NCBI GenBank assembly: GCA_027484985.1
Contig: JAIXRW010000037.1
Coordinates: 1 to 64,000, forward strand
Reading direction: 5' to 3'
Length of the DNA stretch: 64,000 bases
Source: Rhodobacter sp.
GTDB lineage: Bacteria; Pseudomonadota; Alphaproteobacteria; Rhodobacterales; Rhodobacteraceae
This document shows positions 1 through 9,766 of the stretch, piece by piece; within the stretch, counting starts at the first letter, position 1, and the number at the start of each line of letters is the position of its first letter. Both the position numbers and the translations under genes were made by a program. The notes under the pieces were generated by a model, which saw only the letters and a program-made list of their open reading frames with translations, searched no databases and was not told the origin of the DNA.

Positions 1-938
1 CGCTGCTCGCGCAGCCAGTCGAAATCCATGATCGCATCCTCGCACTGGCTTGCGTTCAGCATCGGCACCGAAGACCCGCCCGGAATGACCGCCTTCAGGT
101 TCTTCCAGCCGCCGCGCACGCCGCCGCAGTGACGTTCCAGCAATTCCTTCAGCGAAATCGACATTGCCTCTTCCACCACGCAGGGATGGACGACATGGCC
201 CGAAATGCCGAACAGCTTGGTCCCGGCATTGTTGGGCCGCCCGAACGATGCAAACCAGTCCGACCCGCGCCGCAAAATCGTGGGCACCACGGCAATCGAT
301 TCCACGTTGTTCACCGTGGTCGGGCAGCCATACAGCCCCGATCCGGCGGGGAACGGCGGCTTCATCCGCGGCATGCCCTTCTTGCCTTCAAGGCTTTCCA
401 GAAGCGCGGTTTCCTCGCCGCAGATATAGGCCCCCGCGCCGTGATGCAGATACAGGTCGAAATCCCAACCCGATTTGGCGGCATTCTTGCCCAGCAGGCC
501 CGCATCGTAACATTCGTCAATAGCGGCCTGTAGCGCCTCGCGCTCGCGGATATATTCGCCGCGGATATAGATATAGCAGGTATTCGCCCCCATCGCGAAG
601 GATGCGATCAACGCCCCCTCGATCAGCGTATGGGGGTCGTGCCGCATGATCTCGCGGTCCTTGCAGGTACCCGGCTCGGACTCGTCGGCATTGATCACCA
701 GATAGCTTGGCCGCCCGTCGCTCTGCTTGGGCATGAACGACCACTTCAGGCCCGTCGGAAAGCCCGCGCCGCCACGGCCACGCAGACCGCTTGCCTTGAC
801 CTGCTCGATGATCGTGTCACGGCCGCGCTGGATGATTTCGGCGGTGCCATTCCAATGCCCGCGCTTCTTCGCCCCTGCAAGAGAGCGGTCATGCATCCCG
901 TACAGGTTGGTAAAGATACGGTCCTGATCCTTGAGCAT
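1..938 (-). CDS. nuoF: NADH-quinone oxidoreductase subunit F, 3' end outside window
   Basis: This is the flavoprotein subunit of complex I. It binds FMN and NADH and feeds electrons into the iron-sulfur chain on the cytoplasmic arm. The reading frame starts with ATG at 938 ([14 protein letters not shown]) and stays open to the window edge, giving 312 codons of a protein that is usually about 430 residues. The glycine-rich [16 protein letters not shown] segment near residue 50-65 is the family's nucleotide-binding signature, and [14 protein letters not shown] and [15 protein letters not shown] are further conserved NuoF blocks. The C-terminal cysteines that bind the N3 [4Fe-4S] cluster lie beyond the edge. 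It is the last nuo gene visible in this minus-strand operon, just downstream of a small membrane protein gene. Confidence 0.97.
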   Translation of the reverse strand, partial: MLKDQDRIFTNLYGMHDRSLAGAKKRGHWNGTAEIIQRGRDTIIEQVKASGLRGRGGAGFPTGLKWSFMPKQSDGRPSYLVINADESEPGTCKDREIMRHDPHTLIEGALIASFAMGANTCYIYIRGEYIREREALQAAIDECYDAGLLGKNAAKSGWDFDLYLHHGAGAYICGEETALLESLEGKKGMPRMKPPFPAGSGLYGCPTTVNNVESIAVVPTILRRGSDWFASFGRPNNAGTKLFGISGHVVHPCVVEEAMSISLKELLERHCGGVRGGWKNLKAVIPGGSSVPMLNASQCEDAIMDFDWLREQ

Positions 939-948
939 CGTTAGCCCC

Positions 949-1167
949 TCATTTGCTCTGGCGCTTGCGCCAGATCCGATACGTCACAACCAGCGTCCAG
1001 AAGAACGCGGCCATCGCGGCAAGGTCGAAGAGGAAGACGAAGCGGATATCCCACCCCATCTTCCCCCCGAGGTATTGCGCCCCCATCCACAGAACCACAG
1101 TGCCGACCATAACCAGCGCGACCATGCGCGCCTGCCGTGCCAGTGCCATATCCTGCGGGTGCGCCAT
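949..1167 (-). CDS. Small membrane protein in the nuo operon (DUF5337-like)
   Basis: This 72-residue protein starts at ATG 1167 ([15 protein letters not shown]). It has two hydrophobic segments, near residues 14-30 and 40-60, separated by a short GGKMGWDIR loop, and it ends in a basic tail (RIWRKRQSK). Such small two-helix proteins are found within nuo operons of Rhodobacteraceae; the DUF5337 assignment is from memory of the family. It lies 8 nt after the HhH protein gene and 10 nt before nuoF, so it is almost certainly co-transcribed. A complex I accessory or assembly role is inferred from position only. An upstream start at 1305 would overlap the preceding gene by about 130 nt and was not used. 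Confidence 0.8.
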   Translation of the reverse strand: MAHPQDMALARQARMVALVMVGTVVLWMGAQYLGGKMGWDIRFVFLFDLAAMAAFFWTLVVTYRIWRKRQSK

Positions 1168-1175
1168 CCCCCGCC

Positions 1176-1943
1176 TCAGTAGTCGTTCGTCTTGGCGCGG
1201 CGCAGGAATTCCTCCACGCCGACCGAGCCGATCAGTTTCGCCTGCGCCACCCACTTGTCGCGGGTCACGCGGCCCTTGAACCCTTTCAGGTTGCCATCCA
1301 TCCACGCCACTTCGGCAGCACCCCAGCTGGCAATCTGGTCAAAGTGGAAGATGCCCATCTCGTTGCACAGCTTTTCCAGCGCAGGCCCGATGCCTTCGAT
1401 GGTTTTCAGATCGTCGGCCTTGCCCGCGCGCGGCGCGCTCAGCGCCGCAGGTTTTGACCCCTCGGCGCCAGCGGCAGTGGCTGCCGCCGCAGGGGCCGCA
1501 TCGGCCACCTTGGCCGCAGGCTTGGCCGCCTTGGGCGCGGCAGGCGGAACCGCCGATGCCACGGCCACCGGCGCGGTTGCCGCTGACGGGGCTGCTTCGG
1601 CCACCTTGATCGCAGCCGCCGACACGGGTGCTGTCGCGGCCGAAGGCTTGCTTGCCGCCGCAGTCACCGCCGCCGCCACAGGTGCAGCCACTGGCGCACC
1701 GGTCGCAGCGGCCGCGCCATGCCCGTCGCCCGCGCCGTCATCGGCTGCGGCCGGAACCGAAGCCCCCCACGGCATGCCCATAACCAGCCCCGCCACCACC
1801 ATCACGACAAGGCCGAAAAACACCGAAGGGGTCCAGTCGAACCCGCCGATGATCTTGGAAACCAGAAAAGCCAAGAACCCGGCAGCGGCGGCAAGAAACC
1901 AACCGGCCAGCGAAGGTGCGTTCAGATTTTCAGCTCGTTTCAT
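1176..1943 (-). CDS. Membrane-anchored helix-hairpin-helix protein of the nuo operon
   Basis: This 255-residue protein has three parts. Residues about 12-60 hold two hydrophobic segments (GWFLAAAAGFLAFLVSKIIGG and a second around FFGLVVMVVAGLVMG). Residues about 65-170 are a low-complexity Ala/Pro/Val/Lys spacer. The C-terminal 75 residues form a compact domain with the helix-hairpin-helix signature DDLKTIEGIGPALEKLCNEM. That domain resembles the family once annotated as predicted flap-endonuclease-like 5' nuclease (COG3743), and similar domains occur in or next to NuoE of other Rhodobacteraceae. No nuclease catalytic site is evident. It lies between nuoE and nuoF, so a complex I accessory role is likely; DNA binding is not shown. 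Confidence 0.8.
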   Translation of the reverse strand: MKRAENLNAPSLAGWFLAAAAGFLAFLVSKIIGGFDWTPSVFFGLVVMVVAGLVMGMPWGASVPAAADDGAGDGHGAAAATGAPVAAPVAAAVTAAASKPSAATAPVSAAAIKVAEAAPSAATAPVAVASAVPPAAPKAAKPAAKVADAAPAAAATAAGAEGSKPAALSAPRAGKADDLKTIEGIGPALEKLCNEMGIFHFDQIASWGAAEVAWMDGNLKGFKGRVTRDKWVAQAKLIGSVGVEEFLRRAKTNDY

Positions 1944-1987
1944 GCGTTGTCCCTCGAATGGGGGGCTTTGCCCCGGTCACCGTTTAC

Positions 1988-2824
1988 TCAAGCTTCGCCT
2001 TCCGTCGTCTTCTTCTTCGTCGCACGCGGCGCCTTGGCCGGTGCCTCTGCCCCCTCGGCCGCAGCCTCGGATGTCTTGGTGGCGCGTTTCGGCTTGGCTT
2101 CCACCGCAGCCGCCGCCTTGCCCAGCCACGGCGTCAGGATCGGCACTTCCGTGCCGTCGATCCGCTTGACCGTATCCCCGATATCCACCGCCCGCTGGGC
2201 CGAGGCATTGTATTGCTGCTTGCCGCTTTCAAAATCTTTCAGGCTGGTCAGCCCCGAAAGCGGTTCGGCCGCGTAACGCCCGTTCTGCGGCCCCGGCACC
2301 GGAACCTCGCCCTTGCCGAAGCGCGCGATCAGGTCGCGCAGCTTTCCGGCGGTCAGGTCCTCATAGTAATCCTTGCCGATCTGGGCCATCGGCGCATTGG
2401 CGCAGGCACCCAGACATTCGACCTCTTCCCACGAAAACTTGCCATCCGCCGACAGGGTATGCGGCGTCTTGGCGATCAGCTCCTTGCACACAGCGATCAG
2501 CTCTTCCGCGCCGCAGATCATGCAGGACGTGGTCCCGCAAATCTGGATATGCGCCACCGACCCAACGGGTTGCAGCTGGAACATGAAGTAGAACGTGGCC
2601 ACTTCCAGCGCGCGGATATAGGCCATGCCCAGCATATCGGCGACCGTTTCAATCGCCTTGCGGCTCAGCCAGCCCTCTTGCTCTTGCGCGCGCCACAAAA
2701 GCGGGATGACGGCGCTGGCCTGACGCCCCTCGGGATATTTGGAAATCTGGCCCCGCGCCCATTCCAGATTGGCGGGGGTAAAGGCAAAGCTGTCCGGCTG
2801 GACGGGATGAAGGCGGCGAAGCAT
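1988..2824 (-). CDS. nuoE: NADH-quinone oxidoreductase subunit E
   Basis: This is the 24-kDa subunit of complex I and carries the [2Fe-2S] cluster N1a next to NuoF. The thioredoxin-like fold is recognisable, and the four ligand cysteines are visible as C96-x4-C101 (QICGTTSC) and C137-x3-C141 ([10 protein letters not shown]). At 278 residues it is longer than the E. coli form (about 166). The extra length is a C-terminal extension ending in an Ala/Lys-rich tail ([11 protein letters not shown]), as in other alphaproteobacteria. ATG 2824 overlaps the nuoD stop codon by one base (TAATG), indicating translational coupling. Confidence 0.97.
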   Translation of the reverse strand: MLRRLHPVQPDSFAFTPANLEWARGQISKYPEGRQASAVIPLLWRAQEQEGWLSRKAIETVADMLGMAYIRALEVATFYFMFQLQPVGSVAHIQICGTTSCMICGAEELIAVCKELIAKTPHTLSADGKFSWEEVECLGACANAPMAQIGKDYYEDLTAGKLRDLIARFGKGEVPVPGPQNGRYAAEPLSGLTSLKDFESGKQQYNASAQRAVDIGDTVKRIDGTEVPILTPWLGKAAAAVEAKPKRATKTSEAAAEGAEAPAKAPRATKKKTTEGEA

Positions 2825-4035
2825 TAGCGGTCGATCTCCCCGAACACGACATCCATCGTGCCGATGATGGCCGAGACATCAGCCAGCTGATGCCCCTTGC
2901 AGATGTAATCAATGGCCTGCAAATGCAGGAATCCCGGCGCGCGGATCTTGGCGCGATAGGGTTTGTTCGAACCGTCCGCCACCAGATACACGCCAAACTC
3001 GCCCTTGGGCGCCTCGACCGAGGCATAGACCTCGCCCGCAGGCACGTGGAAGCCTTCGGTATATAGCTTGAAGTGGTGGATCAGGGCTTCCATGCTGGTT
3101 TTCATCTCGCCGCGCTTGGGCGGCGTGATCTTGCCCCGCGCCAGCACATCGCCCTTTTCCACCCGCAGCTTGGCAATCGCCTGACGGATGATCTTGGTCG
3201 ACTCGCGCATTTCGGCCATGCGGCACAGATAGCGGTCATAGCAATCGCCATTCTTGCCGACCGGAATCTTGAAGTCGAACTCGTCGTAACATTCATAGGG
3301 CTGGCTGCGCCGCAGATCCCAGGCAAAGCCCGATCCGCGCACCATCACGCCGGAAAAGCCCCATTTCTGGATATCCTCTTCCGTGACCACGCCGATATCG
3401 GCATTGCGCTGCTTGAAGATGCGGTTCTCGGTCAGCAGCGTGTCGATATCGTCCAACACCTTGGGGAAATGGTCGGCCCATGCGTCGATATCCTCGATCA
3501 GCGCGGGCGACAGGTCCTGATGCACGCCGCCGGGCCGGAAATAGGCCGCATGCAGCCGCGACCCCGACGCGCGTTCGTAAAACACCATCAGCTTCTCGCG
3601 CTCTTCGAACCCCCAGAGCGGAGGCGTCAGCGCGCCCACATCCATCGCCTGCGTGGTCACGTTCAAAAGGTGGTTCAGCACCCGCCCGATTTCCGAATAC
3701 AGCACCCGGATCAGGCTGGCGCGGCGCGGCACCTGCGTGCCGGTCAACCGTTCGATCGCCAGACACCAGGCATGTTCCTGGTTCATCGGCGCCACATAGT
3801 CCAGCCGGTCGAAATAGGGCAGGTTTTGCAGATAGGTGCGGCTTTCCATCAGCTTTTCGGTGCCGCGATGCAAAAGCCCGATATGCGGATCGCAGCGTTC
3901 CACGATCTCGCCGTCCAGTTCCAGCACCAGACGCAACACGCCATGCGCCGCAGGGTGCTGCGGGCCGAAGTTGATGTTGAAGTTGCGGATCTTCTGCTCG
4001 CCCGTCAGCGTGTCGTCGAAGCTGCCATCCATCAT
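2824..4035 (-). CDS. nuoD: NADH-quinone oxidoreductase subunit D
   Basis: This is the 49-kDa subunit of complex I. It is related to the large subunit of [NiFe] hydrogenases and helps form the quinone-binding pocket. The 403-residue protein carries the family blocks [20 protein letters not shown] (residues about 19-38) and [14 protein letters not shown], and ends with the conserved [13 protein letters not shown]. The length is normal for a separate NuoD that is not fused to NuoC. Its start overlaps the stop of the sulfotransferase gene by four bases (ATGA), and its stop overlaps the nuoE start. Confidence 0.98.
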   Translation of the reverse strand: MMDGSFDDTLTGEQKIRNFNINFGPQHPAAHGVLRLVLELDGEIVERCDPHIGLLHRGTEKLMESRTYLQNLPYFDRLDYVAPMNQEHAWCLAIERLTGTQVPRRASLIRVLYSEIGRVLNHLLNVTTQAMDVGALTPPLWGFEEREKLMVFYERASGSRLHAAYFRPGGVHQDLSPALIEDIDAWADHFPKVLDDIDTLLTENRIFKQRNADIGVVTEEDIQKWGFSGVMVRGSGFAWDLRRSQPYECYDEFDFKIPVGKNGDCYDRYLCRMAEMRESTKIIRQAIAKLRVEKGDVLARGKITPPKRGEMKTSMEALIHHFKLYTEGFHVPAGEVYASVEAPKGEFGVYLVADGSNKPYRAKIRAPGFLHLQAIDYICKGHQLADVSAIIGTMDVVFGEIDR

Positions 4036-4934
4036 CCGTGAACCCCGATCATGTTCTTGCGCCAGCTGTCCGGCAGGTCCGGAAACAGCGTGGCGGCAAA
4101 TTCGTATTGCGGGCGCAGCGCCGCCAGCGCCCGTTCGCGCAGACCTTCGTCCAAGGTCAGCGCCGCCCCCTCATGCACCCGCCGCGAAAAATCGGCCGGC
4201 ACCACAGAAATACCCAGAAAGGCACAAAGCCGCTCGATCCCGGGCACCGTCATCAGCCGGTCCTGCAATTCGACCAGCAGGCGCGACGGATCGAACACCT
4301 GCCGCAACCGCCCCACCGTGCCCCTGTAATCCTCGCGGTCGGTGTGGCCCGCCACGATGCGCGCCACCAGCCGCTCCATCACCGCAACCGCCCGCCCCGC
4401 CAGATCGGCGCCAGCCCCGACCTGACGCGCTGCCATCATCCGCGCCTGCGACCACAGCCGCGCCAGCGGATCGCGCAGCAGATAGACCACGCGCACATCT
4501 TCGCCCGTTTCGGCCATCTGGCGCAACCGCGCGACCGGCAACAGCGCATAGGCGGGGGTGATATCGGCCACCAGACGCCGCTCGCCCCGCCCCTCGGCCA
4601 GATAGCGCCGATAGGCCTCGAACCCGGCGGTTTTCTGCGCGATCACGCCCAGCCAGTCGCGCGCATCGCGCAACTGCCGCCGAAGCGGCCCCTTGGCCTT
4701 GCCCGCATCGCCCAACACCTCATCGACCGCCAGATCGGCCTCGATGGCAGCGATGCGCTTTTCATGGCCAAGCCGACTGCGCGCGAATTTTCCGGTTTCG
4801 AGCATGTCGAAATAATGCAGCTCTTTTATGCTGCGCAAATGACAGTCCGGATGCCGCACAAGGTAGCGATACAGCCAGGACGTTCCCGCCTTGGTCGCCC
4901 CGATGCAGAACAGGAATGTCGGCTCGGTGTTCAC
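4032..4934 (-). CDS. Sulfotransferase-family protein inserted in the nuo operon
   Basis: This 300-residue protein has the two signatures of PAPS-dependent sulfotransferases: the 5'-phosphosulfate loop [17 protein letters not shown] near the N-terminus and the 3'-phosphate-binding [16 protein letters not shown] in the middle. The acceptor substrate cannot be told from sequence. It sits between nuoC and nuoD, with 4 nt after the nuoC stop and a 4-nt ATGA overlap with nuoD, so it is co-transcribed with complex I. I chose the GTG start at 4934, with an AGAAGG-like site about 12 nt upstream. An ATG at 4979 is possible but would overlap nuoC by about 40 nt. A link to complex I is not established. 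Confidence 0.85.
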   Translation of the reverse strand: MNTEPTFLFCIGATKAGTSWLYRYLVRHPDCHLRSIKELHYFDMLETGKFARSRLGHEKRIAAIEADLAVDEVLGDAGKAKGPLRRQLRDARDWLGVIAQKTAGFEAYRRYLAEGRGERRLVADITPAYALLPVARLRQMAETGEDVRVVYLLRDPLARLWSQARMMAARQVGAGADLAGRAVAVMERLVARIVAGHTDREDYRGTVGRLRQVFDPSRLLVELQDRLMTVPGIERLCAFLGISVVPADFSRRVHEGAALTLDEGLRERALAALRPQYEFAATLFPDLPDSWRKNMIGVHG

Positions 4935-4938
4935 CGGC

Positions 4939-5538
4939 TCAGGCCTTCTTCTCGTCGCCGGGAAGGATGTATTCCGCACCTTCCCACGGGCTCATGAAAT
5001 CGAACTGGCGGTATTCCTGCACCAGCTTTACGGGTTCATAGACCACGCGCTTTTGCGCCTCGTCATAACGGACCTCGGTATAGCCGGTGGTCGGAAAATC
5101 CTTGCGCAGCGGGAAACCGCGGAAACCGTAATCGGTCAGGATGCGGCGCAGGTCGGGATGGCCCGAAAACAGGATGCCGAACATGTCGAACACTTCCCGT
5201 TCGAACCAGTTGGCGCTGGGATGCACCTCGACCAGAGAAGGCACCATATCCGTCTCGCCCACCGCGACTTTCAGGCGGATGCGGTGGTTCTGGTACATCG
5301 ACAAAAAGTGATAGACCAGATCGAACCGCTTTTCCCGCTCGGGGTGGTCAACTGCCGTGATATCGACAAGCGAGCTGAACCGGCACGCGCTGTCATCGCG
5401 CAGAAAATCCACCAAAGCGGGCAAATGCGACGGCACCGCGTCGATGGTCAATTCGCCAAAGGCGACCCGATGGCCCAGCACCGCATCGGGTTGCTTCAGC
5501 GCGATATGGGCGGCCAGTTCGTGCAAGGCTTCGGACAT
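4939..5538 (-). CDS. nuoC: NADH-quinone oxidoreductase subunit C
   Basis: This is the 30-kDa subunit at the base of the peripheral arm of complex I. The 199-residue protein has the conserved [20 protein letters not shown] and [20 protein letters not shown] blocks and [20 protein letters not shown], the family signature. It is a separate NuoC rather than the NuoCD fusion seen in E. coli. It follows nuoB by 9 nt and is followed by the sulfotransferase gene. Confidence 0.98.
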   Translation of the reverse strand: MSEALHELAAHIALKQPDAVLGHRVAFGELTIDAVPSHLPALVDFLRDDSACRFSSLVDITAVDHPEREKRFDLVYHFLSMYQNHRIRLKVAVGETDMVPSLVEVHPSANWFEREVFDMFGILFSGHPDLRRILTDYGFRGFPLRKDFPTTGYTEVRYDEAQKRVVYEPVKLVQEYRQFDFMSPWEGAEYILPGDEKKA

Positions 5539-5547
5539 CGTCTTTCC

Positions 5548-6437
<890 letters not shown>

Positions 6438-6614
6438 GGGGCGCTCCTTCGGCTGGCGACTGTCGAGATGCGACCACTGACGGGCCACTTCGTCTCTTGC
6501 CGCATCGTTTACCCCTAGCCCATGTCGCGGTCAACCGAAGGCCATCCGAAAAGACAGGGCTGCGACAAGGGATTCCGAGAATTGTATGCAGCGGCACACC
6601 GGATTTTTGGTGCT

Positions 6615-6645
6615 TGCACAAATATGTGCATCCGATGTGCATTGC
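6615..6645. promoter_or_regulatory. Palindrome and direct repeat in the creA/nuoA intergenic region
   Basis: The 274-nt divergent region holds TGCACA-AATA-TGTGCA (6615-6630), overlapping a short direct repeat of ATGTGCAT in two copies 11 nt apart (6624-6642). It lies about 70-95 nt upstream of creA and about 180 nt upstream of nuoA. The symmetry and position fit an operator. No regulator could be assigned. Confidence 0.4.
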
Positions 6646-6711
6646 ATTCGTCTCTTTGAATCGCGGCAAAGTTGCGCTTTGCTGGCCCCCTTTCCCGAAC
6701 CCGAGTCGTCC

Positions 6712-7188
6712 ATGAAACACGCCCGCGCCGCCCTCGCCCTTTTCACCCTGACCGTCCCCCTGCCCGTTCTGGCCGAACAGGTCGGCAAGGTCGGCGTCGA
6801 TTACATCGGCAACGATATCGTCGTCGAAGCCCTGGCCGACCCGCAGGTTCAGGGCGTCACCTGCCACATCGCCTATTTCGAACGCTCGACGCTGGACCGT
6901 CTGGTTCAGGGCAACTGGTTCGAAGACCCCTCGAACAGTTCCATCGCCTGCCGCCAGACCGGCCCGATCACGCTGGGCGACATTTCGACCGATCCGGAAG
7001 GCGAGGAAATCTTTTCCGCCAACCGCTCGCTCATCTTCAAAAGCCTGAAGGTGACGCGCATTTATGACCGCAAGAACAACAGCTTGATCTATCTGGCCCA
7101 TGCCAGTGATGTCACCAACGGCTCGGCCAAGATGTCGATCTCGACCGTGCCGCTGTGGCAGACGGGCGTCACGCCGCCAGCCGAGTAA
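6712..7188 (+). CDS. creA: CreA family periplasmic protein
   Basis: This is a secreted protein of unknown biochemical role, related to E. coli CreA. The 158-residue product begins with a signal peptide (MKHARAALALFTLTVPLPVLA) and then has the CreA core: VGVDYIGNDIVVEALADPQV, a Cys-His pair in VTCHIAYFERS and a second Cys in SSIACRQTGP. ATG 6712 gives a clean signal peptide; an ATG at 6586 would not. The gene is monocistronic, diverges from the nuo operon, and its end abuts a run of hairpins shared with the converging aminotransferase gene. Confidence 0.9.
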   Translation: MKHARAALALFTLTVPLPVLAEQVGKVGVDYIGNDIVVEALADPQVQGVTCHIAYFERSTLDRLVQGNWFEDPSNSSIACRQTGPITLGDISTDPEGEEIFSANRSLIFKSLKVTRIYDRKNNSLIYLAHASDVTNGSAKMSISTVPLWQTGVTPPAE

Positions 7189-7299
7189 GCGAAATCTGAC
7201 GCAGATTTCGCGCCGTTTCCTGACGCAGGAAACGGATGCCGACCGCTGGGCCACGGAATTTGTGTCAAATTCCGTCGCGAATTCTGCGCCAGAATTCGC
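7189..7299. repeat. Four perfect 10-bp hairpins in two pairs between convergent genes
   Basis: Four inverted repeats each have a perfect 10-bp stem and a 3-nt loop: 7189-7211 (stem GCGAAATCTG), 7213-7235 (CCGTTTCCTG), 7253-7275 (ACGGAATTTG) and 7277-7299 (GCGAATTCTG). They form two pairs with 1 nt between members and 17 nt between pairs. The first begins at the base after the creA stop and the last ends 3 nt before the stop of the converging gene. They may serve as bidirectional terminators or mRNA 3'-end stabilisers. There is no poly-T tract. Confidence 0.8.
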
Positions 7300-7301
7300 C
7301 C

Positions 7302-8528
7302 TTAATCGCCCAGCGCCAGGACCTCGGCCTCTTCGCCCGATTGCTGTACCGCCATCACCTCGGCGCGGATGATCCGCCCGATCAGCGCGGCATCCTCGGG
7401 GGTAAAGGTCAGCGGCAGGCGCATGTCGATCAACCCCGCAAGGATGCGGTCGGTCTGCGGCAACGGCACGGGGTCCGCATAGGCCCAATGTTCGTAGCGC
7501 GAGGTAAAGGCCACCGGTTCAGGCGCCCCGAACCACTTCAATTCCACCCCCCGCCCCGCACAGCGCGCAATCAGCGCCCGTATCTTCCCCTCGGGCCAGT
7601 CGGGCAACAGGAACTGGAAGGACGAGGCGACGAAAACCTCTGCCTCAGGCCGCGCCACCAGCCGCAACCCGCCAGTCTCGGTCAAGCCTGCCTCGAGCGT
7701 GCGGTAAAGCCGCTCCCACCGCACCCGCCGGTCCTCGAGCAGTTTCAACTGCGGCCGCAGGATCGCCGCGCGCAGGTTGTCCATCCGTCCGGAAACATTG
7801 GGAATATCCAGCTTTATCCGTTCGAACACCTCCGCAGGCGGGGCCGCGCGGTGACGGGCGTAAAGCATGTAAGACCCCGACAGCAGCACCGCCCGCGCCA
7901 TCACTTCCGCATCGTCCGACACCAGAAACCCGCCCTCGCCCGAATTGATGTGCTTGTAGGTCTGCATCGAATAGCAACCCACCAACCCGTGCCGCCCCGA
8001 AGGGACCCCGCGCCAGCTTGCCCCCATCGTATGGGCGCAATCCTCGATCACCGTCACACCCAGACGGTTGCACAGCGCCATCAGCGCATCCATGTCGCAC
8101 AGATGCCCGCGCATATGCGACAGCATCAGCACCCGCGCCCCGCTTTCGCCCGCCATCCGTTCCAGATGCCCCAGATCGATCGTCAGATCATCGGTCACTT
8201 CCACGAAAACCGGCCGCGCGCCCACCGCCGCAATCGACCCCGGCACGGGGGCCAGCGTGAAGGCATTGGTCAGCACCGCATCGCCCGACGCCACCCCCAC
8301 GGCCCGCAAGGCGCACCCCAGCCCATAGCCGCCCGACGCCACGGCAAGGCAGTAATCCGCCCCCACCAAAGCGGCGAATTCCTCTTCCAGCAGCGCGGTT
8401 TCCGCCACCTCGCCGGGGGCGGTGTTATAGCGGTGCAGGCGCCCCGACCGCAGCACGGCCACCGCCGCCGCGATGCCCTCTTCGGGGATCGGTTCCTGTT
8501 GGGTGAACGATCCGGTGAAACGCTCCAT
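7302..8528 (-). CDS. DegT/DnrJ/EryC1/StrS family PLP-dependent aminotransferase
   Basis: This 408-residue fold-type I PLP enzyme belongs to the family that aminates keto-sugars or related metabolites. Visible features are the N-terminal GRLHRYNTAPGEVAETALLEE block, the cofactor Asp in VIEDCAHTMGAS, and the Schiff-base lysine in YSMQTYKHINSGEGGF. The glycine-rich segment after the lysine is typical of the family. The start at 8528 shares one base with the stop of the upstream MFS gene (TGATG), so translation is coupled. No nucleotide-sugar genes lie nearby and the substrate is unknown. It is the last gene of a HAD-MFS-aminotransferase operon. Confidence 0.88.
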   Translation of the reverse strand: MERFTGSFTQQEPIPEEGIAAAVAVLRSGRLHRYNTAPGEVAETALLEEEFAALVGADYCLAVASGGYGLGCALRAVGVASGDAVLTNAFTLAPVPGSIAAVGARPVFVEVTDDLTIDLGHLERMAGESGARVLMLSHMRGHLCDMDALMALCNRLGVTVIEDCAHTMGASWRGVPSGRHGLVGCYSMQTYKHINSGEGGFLVSDDAEVMARAVLLSGSYMLYARHRAAPPAEVFERIKLDIPNVSGRMDNLRAAILRPQLKLLEDRRVRWERLYRTLEAGLTETGGLRLVARPEAEVFVASSFQFLLPDWPEGKIRALIARCAGRGVELKWFGAPEPVAFTSRYEHWAYADPVPLPQTDRILAGLIDMRLPLTFTPEDAALIGRIIRAEVMAVQQSGEEAEVLALGD

Positions 8529-9766
8529 CAATGATCCTCCCGCCGCGTCAGGGCGACAAAGCCCGCCAGCGCCAGCGCAAGCACGCCAGCCGCAATGAAA
8601 AAGCCCGCATCCGGCGATTGCCACGCCGCCCCGTCGCGCATGAAGATGCCGAAGATCTGGCTGAAGAACACCGTTCCGGCCAGCATGGCCACATTCATGA
8701 TGGCCGACAGCCCGCCCTGCAATTCGCCTTGCGCGTTTTCGGGCACCACCTTTGACATCATCGCCGTCAGCATCGGATGCACAAAGCCTTCGGGCCCGTG
8801 GATCACCATCAGCACCACCACCACCGGCAAAGCCCCGGCAAGACCATAGCCCGCCGCCGCCACCACCGCGCAGACCAGCCCGATCAGCGCCACACGGTAT
8901 TCACCGAACCGCCGGACCGCAGGCCCCGTCAGCCCGCCCTGAAACCCGGCCATGACCAGACCGAAAACCGCCAGTGTCGCGCCCACCATCCCCTCGGACC
9001 AGCCGAATTTGGCGATGCCCCAGAACGGCCAGATCGCCGGATAGACCGATGAGGCGAAGAAGAACACGAACAGCACCCCGCACAGCGGCACCACGCCGGG
9101 ATAGGACCGGAACACCCGGAACGCCCCGAACGGATTGGCGCGGCGCCAGTCAAAGGGGCGGCGGTTTTCGGGCGCCAGCGTCTCGGGCAGCACGAACCAG
9201 CCATAGACAAAATTCAGCAACGAAACGCAGGCGGCAACGTAAAACGGCACGCGCGGCCCGAATTCGCCCAGCAATCCGCCCAGGGCGGGGCCGATCACGA
9301 AACCCAGGCCAAAGGCCGCCCCCATCAGACCAAAAGCCTTGGCCCGCCCCTCTGGCGGGGTGATGTCCGCGATATAGGCATTGGCGATGACCCAGCTTGC
9401 CCCGCACATCCCCGCGATGGCGCGGCCCAGAAACAGCCAGCCGATCGAAGGTGCCAGCGCCGAAAACAGGTAATCCACCCCCAGCCCGAACACCGCCAGC
9501 AACAGCAGCGGCCGCCGCCCGAACCGGTCTGACAGGTTGCCCGCCAGCGGGCTGAACAGGAACTGGGTGAAGGAAAAGGCAAAGAACATCCAGCCGCCGA
9601 TGATCGAGGCCTCGGCCAGCCCGACCCCGCCCACATCCTCGATCAGCGCGGGTGTCACCGGAATGATCAGCCCGAAACCGACCATATCCAGCAGCACGGT
9701 CAGCAGCACAAAGGCCACGGCATGGCGCGATACGGGCCTTGGCCCGGCGGGGGCGGATGCGGTCAC
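8528..9766 (-). CDS. MFS transporter, DHA1/TetA-like
   Basis: This 412-residue integral membrane protein has about 12 transmembrane helices. The MFS motif A between helices 2 and 3 is visible as [15 protein letters not shown], and the drug:H+ antiporter-1 pattern [13 protein letters not shown] follows in helix 5. This suggests a proton-coupled exporter of the tetracycline/multidrug type, with substrate unknown. It overlaps the HAD phosphatase stop by four bases (ATGA) and the aminotransferase start by one base, forming a tight three-gene operon. Confidence 0.88.
   Translation of the reverse strand: MTASAPAGPRPVSRHAVAFVLLTVLLDMVGFGLIIPVTPALIEDVGGVGLAEASIIGGWMFFAFSFTQFLFSPLAGNLSDRFGRRPLLLLAVFGLGVDYLFSALAPSIGWLFLGRAIAGMCGASWVIANAYIADITPPEGRAKAFGLMGAAFGLGFVIGPALGGLLGEFGPRVPFYVAACVSLLNFVYGWFVLPETLAPENRRPFDWRRANPFGAFRVFRSYPGVVPLCGVLFVFFFASSVYPAIWPFWGIAKFGWSEGMVGATLAVFGLVMAGFQGGLTGPAVRRFGEYRVALIGLVCAVVAAAGYGLAGALPVVVVLMVIHGPEGFVHPMLTAMMSKVVPENAQGELQGGLSAIMNVAMLAGTVFFSQIFGIFMRDGAAWQSPDAGFFIAAGVLALALAGFVALTRREDH

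Noticed and set aside
1192-2169. Long plus-strand ORF of 325 codons over nuoE and the HhH gene
   Set aside because: It mirrors the low-complexity Ala/Pro coding on the other strand and has no recognisable domain or ribosome-binding site. The same applies to other long antisense ORFs, such as those opposite bchY, bchZ, dxs and glmS.
4935-4979. ATG at 4979 as the sulfotransferase start
   Set aside because: It overlaps the end of nuoC by about 40 nt. The GTG at 4934 directly precedes the conserved core and has an upstream purine-rich site.
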